Source: a virus. From it: a stretch of DNA of 26,543 nucleotides. The notes under the pieces were generated by a model. That model ran no database searches and had not been told where the DNA came from. It worked only from the letters and a program-made list of their open reading frames with translations. Location of the stretch: positions 1 to 26,543 of the IMG/VR virus record IMGVR_UViG_3300035698_002763, one strand, 5' to 3'. Both the position numbers and the translations under genes were made by a program. This document shows, in pieces, positions 7,306-13,021 of this stretch; position 1 is the first letter of the stretch; every line of letters starts with the position of its first letter.

Positions 7306-7596
7306 TTATTGAAGCATTGCTATCGACAGTTTAAACACCGGATAGCCTCGGGAATACAACACCACCGACTTCGTGGAGCTTGTGGCTATCAGGTTCAGGT
7401 AGAAGTATGGTCGCTTGGCGAAGTCTGCCAGTCGTAGCCTATCCGGTAGCTTAGGCTTATCCTGACCCTTGACAGTCGTTACTTCGTAGTCCCTTCCACT
7501 ACACTGACACTCTGTCGGAAGTCCTGCCTCCATTGGATTATCAAACTTAGAAAGTATCTCCTTTCCACAGTTCTTACAGCGTATTTTATATTGCAT
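7306..7596 (-). CDS. Zinc-ribbon protein, 96 aa
   Basis: The N-terminus is a classical ribbon: CKNC at residues 7-10 and a CQC group near 30-32. The remainder is a mixed alpha/beta region without motifs I know. AGAGGAGGG stands a few bases before the ATG. The gene stands alone between two non-coding stretches: about 250 bases upstream with palindromes, and about 175 bases downstream with the promoter and hairpin. Function unknown. Confidence 0.65.
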   Translation of the reverse strand: MQYKIRCKNCGKEILSKFDNPMEAGLPTECQCSGRDYEVTTVKGQDKPKLPDRLRLADFAKRPYFYLNLIATSSTKSVVLYSRGYPVFKLSIAMLQ

Positions 7597-7845
7597 TTTA
7601 CCCTCCTCTCTCTTGACTTGTCTACCAAGTGTATCTCGGTGTCATTACAAGTCTACACTGACCCTCATACTCACCTGTCTACTGCTGTGTCTACTTCCCT
7701 GTAGAAGGAGAGTATGAGTATTGCTATAACTCCTTTACTATCTACCACTTGTGGACTATACCAACTTTAGGTATTGTATCACTGTATATATAAGTATACA
7801 GTATCTATTTATAGATACCTAATACCAATTTATCAATACCAATAC
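7597..7845. other. Non-coding AT-rich spacer with palindromes and AATACC repeats
   Basis: No supportable gene. Two adjacent palindromes: ACTGTATA (7781-7788)/TATACAGT (7795-7802), and GTATCTAT (7801-7808)/ATAGATAC (7811-7818), sharing bases 7801-7802. Around them AATACC or its complement GGTATT repeats several times between 7760 and 7846. Further upstream in the leftward sense, AAGTCTAC/TTGTCTAC elements resemble those at the promoters. It could be a control region or an origin; no proof. Confidence 0.5.
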
Positions 7846-8079
7846 CTAGGCTGGGGCTATTACCTTGGCCCTTAGCTCTACCTCCAGTTGGTATCGGGTA
7901 TCGATATTGCCACCCTTGATAAAGATAGCATACTTGTCGTCCTTTGTCTTACGGATAACAGCATGGTCGTCCTTATCGTCCTTGAAAGGGGCTAGCACGT
8001 GGGCCAGCTCCTTTAGGTCATGCCACCATATTGAAAGCTGATAGCAGTATTCATACTTATGGTCTTGGCTGAGTACCAT
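7846..8079 (-). CDS. Hypothetical protein, 77 aa
   Basis: I chose the internal ATG at 8079 over the one at 8118 because GAGGTG lies four bases before it; it then overlaps the previous gene by 23 bases, like its neighbours. The product has a Tyr/Trp-rich N-terminus, an Asp/Lys-rich KDDKDDH centre and beta-strand-like KYAIFIKGG and YQLEVELRAKV segments. No known family. Confidence 0.55.
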   Translation of the reverse strand: MVLSQDHKYEYCYQLSIWWHDLKELAHVLAPFKDDKDDHAVIRKTKDDKYAIFIKGGNIDTRYQLEVELRAKVIAPA

Positions 8080-8434
8080 TAGGCACCTCGAAGTCCTTAC
8101 CATTGACTGGTAACCCATCAGGCTTAACCCAATGTACTTTACCTTCTACATCAAGTACTCGGCTACAACCCTTTAGCTTGCATGCCGATTTACCTTTAGC
8201 AGGGTATACCGTTTGTCCATTGTTATACTGAATAGGAGTACGGCAGAATGGACATATCTGCATTTTAGCCGTGAGTCGTGAACCTCTATGCCCTACTAAC
8301 CACCGCAACTCAGCACAGCACCATTTCTGTATCTTATGCAGATACTTATTGCCACCCTGAGACATGCTCACATCTTTACCACATGCCAATAGCTTGGCTC
8401 TTTCCAGTGTCCAGTATAGTGTTATCCGTTCCAT
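8057..8434 (-). CDS. Cysteine-rich hypothetical protein, 125 aa
   Basis: Contains a CC pair near residue 40 followed by a GHRG segment, a CPFC knuckle near 61-64 and a CKLKGC group near 85-90, so it probably binds zinc. The N-terminus (MERITLYWTLERAKLLACG) is helical. Its ATG shares one base with the stop of the upstream membrane miniprotein (TAATG), and GAGAGG lies six bases before it. Function unknown; it belongs to a chain of five overlapping small genes. Confidence 0.6.
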   Translation of the reverse strand: MERITLYWTLERAKLLACGKDVSMSQGGNKYLHKIQKWCCAELRWLVGHRGSRLTAKMQICPFCRTPIQYNNGQTVYPAKGKSACKLKGCSRVLDVEGKVHWVKPDGLPVNGKDFEVPNGTQPRP

Positions 8435-8526
8435 TATCTACCTCTCTTTAGGTACTGTCTATTACGTATCTTCCTGATACCCACTATCAGGAGGTGTACA
8501 CATAGGAAAAACAAGATTACTTCCAT
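8434..8526 (-). CDS. Membrane miniprotein, 30 aa
   Basis: A 30-codon frame: a hydrophobic stretch (VILFFLCVHLLIVGI) followed by a very basic tail, as in a single-pass protein with its C-terminus inside. Both ends sit in TAATG overlaps with neighbours, and AAAGGGG lies four bases before the ATG. Overlap geometry and the membrane segment support it. No family recognised. Confidence 0.5.
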   Translation of the reverse strand: MEVILFFLCVHLLIVGIRKIRNRQYLKRGR

Positions 8527-8660
8527 TAGTCCCCTTTCTTCTTATCTTTCGGGAAGTCCCAGAACAACTGACCCTTCTTATCTACCCTCACTGGTATAGT
8601 GATAGTAGTCTTGTCCTTCTCTACTACCAGCTTACCCTTTCTTTTCTGCAGTCTTACCAT
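8526..8660 (-). CDS. Small charged protein, 44 aa
   Basis: A 44-codon frame with Lys-rich ends and an alternating beta-like TTITIPVRVDKKGQLFWDF core. It begins inside the 3' end of the double zinc-ribbon gene (29-base overlap) and ends in a TAATG overlap with the membrane miniprotein. The GGGGGTGAT site before the ATG is acceptable but not strong. Function unknown. Confidence 0.45.
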   Translation of the reverse strand: MVRLQKRKGKLVVEKDKTTITIPVRVDKKGQLFWDFPKDKKKGD

Positions 8661-8853
8661 CTTTATCATCACCCCCTCGTTTTAGTCCGCACTTAGGACA
8701 GTACTTGTCACTTGGCACAAGCTCTCTGCCACATGGACAGTTACACTCTATAGATACTAGACTACTACCACAGTACCAACAGTATTTATCCTCTCCCCCA
8801 TGTGTGATGTTGCTGGTGTTGCACATCTTATTAACACAGCTCTTAAACTTCAT
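8632..8853 (-). CDS. Double zinc-ribbon protein, 73 aa
   Basis: Cysteine pairs: C6/C11, CWYC at 25-28, CNCPC near 37-41, and CPKC at 52-55 followed by GLK, then a charged tail. This matches small double zinc-ribbon (DZR-like) proteins. Such modules bind nucleic acid or proteins; nothing here says which. It is the first gene of the chain of five overlapping leftward small genes. Confidence 0.7.
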   Translation of the reverse strand: MKFKSCVNKMCNTSNITHGGEDKYCWYCGSSLVSIECNCPCGRELVPSDKYCPKCGLKRGGDDKDGKTAEKKG

Positions 8854-8955
8854 AGCAACCCCCCGTTTTTAGTGTCCAGCTGGCCTCAGGTTGAGACTTT
8901 AGCTTTCGACCCAATCTGAGCCCACCCAGCCACAGAAGTCCCCTCTAATAGGCCA

Positions 8956-9126
8956 TTAGGCCCCATACTGCACTTTATGACCAGCCTTGACCAAACACTT
9001 CTCACATAGGAATATACTCCATTTATATCCCTTAGACTGTAGACTATCAGTCCATTCCCTACCCACCCTTGCCCACTTGTGACACTTCCGACACTGCTTT
9101 TCATCTCGGTATGTATCCAATACCAT
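8956..9126 (-). CDS. Zinc-binding miniprotein, 56 aa (CxxC...CxxC)
   Basis: A 56-codon frame with CRKC at residues 12-15 and CEKC at 41-44, the two knuckles of a small zinc ribbon. TAGGAGAGG precedes the ATG with good spacing. It begins nine bases after the SWIM gene stop. A longer frame over the same bases has no motif or clear start site, so I prefer this one. About 100 bases downstream before the next gene contain nothing convincing. Confidence 0.6.
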   Translation of the reverse strand: MVLDTYRDEKQCRKCHKWARVGREWTDSLQSKGYKWSIFLCEKCLVKAGHKVQYGA

Positions 9127-9135
9127 AGCCCTCTC

Positions 9136-9519
9136 CTATCTGGCCTTGGCCTCTATTTTATCCTTTTTACCGTGATAGCTTACCAGTTTAGCCAATACGT
9201 CCGCTTTCGAGTAACCGCTTACCGCTCCTATCTGCACACCATTGGTATAGACTTGCCACTTCTTGAGTGGGCCTCTTGTTTCAGCCTCCCCTTGAGGCAT
9301 TATCCACTCCGATGAGGATATCAAGGATGCACGGCTTATACCTTCCCCACTACGTATCAGGTAATTGTCAAGGTGCCTACACGTACGTCGAAACCTCCAC
9401 GCTGGACATGTACAGTAGATTATTCCGTCACCACCCCGACGTATCTCATGTGTAACAGCAGGATTACTAGCACTGGAGTTAGTCTCCAAGACCTCAAATT
9501 CCCTTATATGTATCATCAC
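9136..9519 (-). CDS. SWIM zinc-finger protein, 127 aa
   Basis: Residues 36-49 read CTC...C.H (C-x-C-x7-C-x-H with an RFRRT insert), the SWIM-finger signature, preceded by an EIRRGGDGIIY strand typical of the family. The rest is basic, including a KKDKIEAKAR end. SWIM domains bind DNA or proteins. It overlaps the preceding gene by 26 bases. The exact partner is unknown. Confidence 0.7.
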   Translation of the reverse strand: MMIHIREFEVLETNSSASNPAVTHEIRRGGDGIIYCTCPAWRFRRTCRHLDNYLIRSGEGISRASLISSSEWIMPQGEAETRGPLKKWQVYTNGVQIGAVSGYSKADVLAKLVSYHGKKDKIEAKAR

Positions 9520-9679
9520 CCGTCTCGGTATTGTCCAGTCCTTTCAGTTTTATATACCTACCATTACAGTCTATCTTGACATACTTACTTAAATCAAGAC
9601 TATACACAAGCTCAACTAGTAGCTCACGTTGACTCGTACCTAAATCAGTCCACCACTTCAATACATTAGCATGCAACAT
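9494..9679 (-). CDS. Hypothetical protein, 61 aa
   Basis: Begins with a helical segment (LKWWTDLGTSQRELLVELVYSL) and continues with a short beta-rich region. AAGGGGG precedes the ATG. It overlaps the SWIM gene and lies nine bases after the zinc-ribbon gene. No family recognised. Confidence 0.55.
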   Translation of the reverse strand: MLHANVLKWWTDLGTSQRELLVELVYSLDLSKYVKIDCNGRYIKLKGLDNTETGDDTYKGI

Positions 9680-9688
9680 AGTACCCCC

Positions 9689-9904
9689 TTAGCAAATCTC
9701 CGCTCCCTTGACTATCACCATACCGTCAACAGCCATGAACCCACAAGCCTGGCAGTGTGTATGTACTTCTTCGCCCTCGTCCATTACCTCGGCATATCCC
9801 CAACAGTTAGGGCAGTCTACCAGTTTACCTGACATCTTAGCCCTCGACTTCATACAGTTAAGTATGTAATCATCTAGCGATATCTTACTCTTAAACGTTC
9901 CCAT
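9689..9904 (-). CDS. Zinc-ribbon protein, 71 aa
   Basis: CPNC near residues 31-34 and CQAC near 51-54, about 16 residues apart, form a standard zinc ribbon; the first 30 residues are basic and helical. GGAGG precedes the ATG by six bases. Another member of the small zinc-protein set of this arm. Function not assignable. Confidence 0.65.
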   Translation of the reverse strand: MGTFKSKISLDDYILNCMKSRAKMSGKLVDCPNCWGYAEVMDEGEEVHTHCQACGFMAVDGMVIVKGAEIC

Positions 9905-9959
9905 TATAGACCTCCAGTATTATACGCTCCAATGTGCTTAACTCACCCCACCCTAGACT

Positions 9960-9998
9960 CTAGCCAGCCTAGAGAACGTGTCTCTAATAGCCAGCTAG
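9960..9998. other. Structured intergenic element
   Basis: In the 113-base gap between two leftward genes, AGAGA (9971-9975) and TCTCT (9981-9985) form an inner stem and CTAGC (9960-9964) with GCTAG (9994-9998) an outer one. There is no T-run. It may be a transcript processing or stability structure. Confidence 0.35.
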
Positions 9999-10017
9999 AG
10001 CCTATTCTCCGACGGTA

Positions 10018-10464
10018 TTATATCAGAGAACTTACTTTCACCATTGAGCCAGTGAAGTCACCAGTAGTAGCCTCTTCGACATTCTCAACAGCTTGTCTTA
10101 CCTTCAAGCCCAACACGTGAGCCAGTATCCTATTCACTGACACCCCACCAAATAGAGCCTTGAATTGCCTGTCGACCAAAGCTGGTAACGTTTTACCATT
10201 ACATTCTACCTTTACCACGTCACCAATCTCTACACCTAGAGCCTTACGGTTAGCCCTTGACAATAGTACTATAGGCGTTAGCTCATTTACACCTTCCCAG
10301 CTGACTTGAAGTACCTCATAGTCCGCACTGTTCAGGGCCACATAGTCACCAGTGTAAAAGTGACTAATGCACTCTGATATGCGTTGTCTACGCTCAAGCT
10401 CCTGCTTCATTGCCCTTTCCAGCTCCGGCGGAATACCGCCCATACCACTATCATTACCACTCAT
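10018..10464 (-). CDS. Hypothetical protein, 148 aa, possible double-psi barrel
   Basis: After a charged helical N-terminus, residues 60-120 read as LTPIVLLSRANRKALGVEIGD, a VKVECNG strand, then ILAHVLGLKV. The R-x(3)-LGVEIGDVV pattern resembles the double-psi beta-barrel found in CDC48-N-like and related small domains, but I would not name a family. AGGAG lies six bases before the ATG. It follows the amidoligase/glutaminase pair in the same direction, so a connection is possible but unproven. Confidence 0.5.
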   Translation of the reverse strand: MSGNDSGMGGIPPELERAMKQELERRQRISECISHFYTGDYVALNSADYEVLQVSWEGVNELTPIVLLSRANRKALGVEIGDVVKVECNGKTLPALVDRQFKALFGGVSVNRILAHVLGLKVRQAVENVEEATTGDFTGSMVKVSSLI

Positions 10465-10488
10465 AACACGCTCCTGTCTGCTGGCAAT

Positions 10489-10563
10489 TCACCGTCCAGC
10501 TTTCGGTTTCGAGACTTCTAGAAAGCCGGCTACACGCTGGCCTGACTGTCTCGACCCAGCCAT
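10489..10563 (-). CDS. Possible 24-aa basic microprotein
   Basis: The ATG follows the glutaminase stop with no gap (TAAATG), GGGGA lies six bases before it, and the frame ends 25 bases before the next gene. The product is basic (seven Arg/Lys in 24 residues). The same bases hold GCTTTC/GAAAGC and CCAGC/GCTGG inverted repeats, so the stretch could be a structured spacer rather than a gene. Low confidence. Confidence 0.3.
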   Translation of the reverse strand: MAGSRQSGQRVAGFLEVSKPKAGR

Positions 10564-11457
10564 TTAATATCCCCAGCACTTATTTACGTTATCCCAGTAC
10601 ACCTCGCTAGTCCTTACCACTTCCCGACCACCACGCACTGAGCCACGTTTACCCTTAGAATTGTAGTACTTGGAATAGCTAGTCAACCTACTAGTATCCC
10701 AGTATCTAACACTCACAGGATTAACCTGCTTATGCTCTACCTCGACGGTATTCCGGATTATCTTACCGTGTACCAACCTGATACACAGTATGTTATCATC
10801 ATTCCAGTAATACCCTTTACAAGACCAGCCCTCAGTGAGCCCTGACTCTTTACAGGCAGTTTCGAATATATCCCGTGTACTACAGAATACCAGCAAGTCC
10901 AGCTCCGTATGATAATTCAGGAATATAGGATTCCCGTAATTCCGCCATAGCCACATTCTGAGCTTACGTGTATCCAGCATGGCACAAGCTATATTGCCTT
11001 CCGCCTCTTTATAGACTGACTGTATCCCAGCTATCCGTCGAGGAGCACGTTCAATAATTCTGAGTAAAACTTCGCTATCGCACTCGCTATAACAAGGATA
11101 CTCCGCCCTGAGACTGTCATAATTGGATATCACTCCATTATGTATAAACTGGAGTGTCCTAGACTTGAAGGGGTGATTATTCCTGTTATCCTCAGGCTTT
11201 CCATGTGTAGCCCAACGGTTATGCCCGATTATCATATAAGGCCTGTCCCTTTCTATCCTTTCAAACTCAGGCCTCATGACAAACTCACTAGCAGTTTCAC
11301 CATACTTGAAGTATCGCTCATGCGTACCGTCACTGTACGCAAAGCCCGTAGCGTGTCTACCACGTATTTCAGTAGCCACAGCTAGGGCCTTGTATAGCTG
11401 ATACTTCTTAGCATAGTTAGACTTCTTTCCTGTTGTAAAGCCATATATTCCACACAT
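10564..11457 (-). CDS. Class II glutamine amidotransferase (Ntn-hydrolase glutaminase)
   Basis: 297 residues. Starts MCGIYG, so removal of Met exposes the nucleophile Cys2. Further GlmS/PurF-type landmarks: RGRHATG at 32-38, GHNRWATHG at 78-86, FIHNGVISN at 104-112 and CDSEVLL at 126-132. This domain hydrolyses glutamine to release ammonia. There is no sugar isomerase or phosphoribosyltransferase domain; the C-terminal 110 residues are a basic extension. The ATG shares one base with the amidoligase stop (TAATG), so the two are made together. Known family logic: a stand-alone GAT-II supplies nitrogen to a partner ligase, here the adjacent amidoligase. Confidence 0.92.
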   Translation of the reverse strand: MCGIYGFTTGKKSNYAKKYQLYKALAVATEIRGRHATGFAYSDGTHERYFKYGETASEFVMRPEFERIERDRPYMIIGHNRWATHGKPEDNRNNHPFKSRTLQFIHNGVISNYDSLRAEYPCYSECDSEVLLRIIERAPRRIAGIQSVYKEAEGNIACAMLDTRKLRMWLWRNYGNPIFLNYHTELDLLVFCSTRDIFETACKESGLTEGWSCKGYYWNDDNILCIRLVHGKIIRNTVEVEHKQVNPVSVRYWDTSRLTSYSKYYNSKGKRGSVRGGREVVRTSEVYWDNVNKCWGY

Positions 11458-12467
11458 TAAGCTGTCACCTCGTCTCTAGCTAACCACTGACTTCGACCTA
11501 CACATATTTCATTATTACAACACACACCGTTTGCTACGTGTCTACAAGTGAGCCAGTATCCTATAGTACAAGCCCTATTACGAATCATCTGATTTGGCCT
11601 TTCTCGTCTAGTCCTGATATTCTCACGTGTAGCCCGTTCAAACTTCCACCACCGCTTGACTAGATAATCACGTACCAAGTTAAGCCTCATATCTATAGTA
11701 GTATATATTCTATTGTTAGGCTTGAGCCCTACCGCACATAGAAAGTTACGTAGATTCCCTGAGCTATTAGGTAGCTTAGACTTCGACGTGCACCGTCTAG
11801 CTTTCGCATGCTCGTATAATCGTAAGCATAGCATACACCAGTTAAGTACCTTATCACTGTCCACCGTGGGCGAGTGATACCTAAATTCAATAGTTTTACG
11901 CTCATTCTTAGACCAGCTGGAAAGATTTAGTCCGAATTGCCTATCATAGCATTTATTCATAACCTCACTAACTGACCTAGACCTAGCTATTAACTCCCTA
12001 TCTCCGGCCCCCCGTAGCTTGGCATAGTTACGTCCACGTGAAGCTGGCGGTATGAAACCAGCTATGATGTTTTCATACTTATAGCATAGATTATATAGTG
12101 ACTTCATGTGCTCCAGCGTGCTATCACGTCCATCTACGTGTACATGAAACCCACAACTACTATTGACCCTCATACCTAACATAGTAAGTATAGAGCACAG
12201 CTTTTTTACAAACTCCACTCCCTCACTGTCCATTGGCATGTGCCATATCAACTCATAGGCATGGTAGCTATAGTTATCCTCAGGCCTGATAGACCCGTCC
12301 GGCTTTATAACCACCTGAAAGCTCCTGTCTACATTAGCTGAGTATGAACCAACCCTGCTATCTATACCATTACGTTCAAGTATAGACTTCAATGTAGTAC
12401 CATCCACCAGCCCAAACATCTCAAGCTCACAGCCCACAAGCCGTGACTCATTAACTATTGCTATCAT
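11457..12467 (-). CDS. Amidoligase_2-type COOH-NH2 ligase
   Basis: 336 residues. GS-fold amidoligase signatures are visible: GCELEMF at 12-18, YELIW with Glu72, CGFHVHVD at 105-112, an SRGRNYAKL helix near 143-151 and IEFRYHSPT at 193-201. These ligases use ATP to activate a carboxylate and form an amide. Comparative genomics has linked the phage members to class II glutaminases and to peptide or protein tagging. The C-terminal third is basic and ends in a Cys/His cluster (about residues 295-323) that could bind metal. It begins in an ATGA overlap with the 54-aa CxxC gene. The substrate is unknown. Confidence 0.85.
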   Translation of the reverse strand: MIAIVNESRLVGCELEMFGLVDGTTLKSILERNGIDSRVGSYSANVDRSFQVVIKPDGSIRPEDNYSYHAYELIWHMPMDSEGVEFVKKLCSILTMLGMRVNSSCGFHVHVDGRDSTLEHMKSLYNLCYKYENIIAGFIPPASRGRNYAKLRGAGDRELIARSRSVSEVMNKCYDRQFGLNLSSWSKNERKTIEFRYHSPTVDSDKVLNWCMLCLRLYEHAKARRCTSKSKLPNSSGNLRNFLCAVGLKPNNRIYTTIDMRLNLVRDYLVKRWWKFERATRENIRTRRERPNQMIRNRACTIGYWLTCRHVANGVCCNNEICVGRSQWLARDEVTA

Positions 12468-12628
12468 AAGTCACCGCACTTAATGCAACTGTCACACCCA
12501 CCAGTGACTACGCTAGCTATACTGATATCCCTAGCAGTATCCAATCCCATACCTATTAACTGTAAGGCCTTATTCATGTCCCCTTCGTCCAATGCTCGTT
12601 GAACGTGTACTACATCTATTACCTTCAT
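12464..12628 (-). CDS. CxxC miniprotein, 54 aa, first gene of the leftward operon
   Basis: A 54-codon frame with AAGGAG six bases before the ATG and an ATGA overlap with the amidoligase start. The N-terminal 35 residues are helical (VVHVQRALDEGDMNKALQLI); the end carries a CDSCIKC cluster, a Gly-Asp-Leu terminus and a GG pair before the first Cys. It is the first gene after the central leftward promoter. It could be a partner or substrate of the amidoligase; that is speculation from linkage only. Confidence 0.6.
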   Translation of the reverse strand: MKVIDVVHVQRALDEGDMNKALQLIGMGLDTARDISIASVVTGGCDSCIKCGDL

Positions 12629-12653
12629 GATACGCTCCTTGGTTAAGTTTCCC

Positions 12654-12672
12654 GACGGTGACCACCACCGTC
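12654..12672. promoter_or_regulatory. GACGGTG/CACCGTC inverted repeat in the leftward leader
   Basis: Seven-base perfect arms with a 5-base loop. It lies between the leftward promoter and the first ribosome site, so in RNA it makes a leader hairpin; as DNA it is a palindrome sharing the GACGGT half-site with 12778-12792. Confidence 0.5.
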
Positions 12673-12696
12673 ACCCGACTATTTATTTACCAGTCA

Positions 12697-12731
12697 TTGA
12701 CAAGTATACATCAACGAAGTGTATCTGTCAA
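12697..12731 (-). promoter_or_regulatory. Central leftward sigma70-type promoter in a TTGACA/TGTCAA palindrome
   Basis: On the minus strand, -35 TTGACA (12731-12726), a 17-base spacer, -10 TATACT (12708-12703), then TGTCAA immediately after. The arms extend beyond the hexamers with partial matches. Expected start of transcription is about 12696, some 68 bases before the 54-aa gene. It should drive the amidoligase operon. Confidence 0.7.
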
Positions 12732-12777
12732 GGGTATATAACTAACTATTTTCTTTCAACTCCCATGCCCCTAGCCC

Positions 12778-12792
12778 GACGGTAACACCGTC
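12778..12792. promoter_or_regulatory. GACGGT-AAC-ACCGTC palindrome, possible operator
   Basis: Six-base perfect arms around a 3-base centre, located between the two divergent promoters. The GACGGT half-site is the same as in the inverted repeat at 12654-12672, with N3 instead of N7 between the halves, so a shared regulator is possible. Confidence 0.4.
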
Positions 12793-12891
12793 CTGCAACC
12801 CTGTATAGCTGGAGTAGAGCTGGCTTTCATGACAACGATGCACACTGTAAGAGCATGGCATATATCCTTGTCAAGTCTAACCCCCTTGCCC

Positions 12892-12919
12892 TTGACAGCT
12901 AGCAATACTCATGTATACT
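12892..12919 (+). promoter_or_regulatory. Central rightward sigma70-type promoter
   Basis: -35 TTGACA at 12892-12897, a 16-base spacer, and -10 TATACT at 12914-12919. A TTGTCAAGTCTA element lies just upstream (12869-12880). It is the only strong rightward promoter I can see before the packaging and capsid genes, leaving a leader of about 95 bases before 13022. Confidence 0.65.
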
Positions 12920-13021
12920 TTTAGTTGAAGGGTATGTCGAAAGCTAGACTGGACTGGTAGATATAGCCTAGACTGTTAAGCTGGTAACACTTCCAGTAAT
13001 AGCTTGTAACCATTATCAGTA

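Larger units (their letters stand above)
12629..13021. other. Central divergent control region (about 390 bases, no gene)
   Basis: The point where transcription diverges. It contains one leftward and one rightward promoter, two GACGGT/ACCGTC palindromes, and several TTGACA, TGTCAA and AAGTCTA words. Both strands were read for small frames and none had a convincing start site. It is the likely master switch between the early (left) and late (right) arms; an origin cannot be excluded. Confidence 0.6.

Noticed and set aside
8886-9104. 72-codon minus-strand frame overlapping the 56-aa CxxC gene
   Set aside because: No motif and no good start site, while the alternative frame has a strong Shine-Dalgarno and two CxxC knuckles.
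9919-9924. Perfect TATAAT on the minus strand before the 9689-9904 gene
   Set aside because: No -35 at the right distance, and the start of transcription would fall within the ribosome site of the gene.
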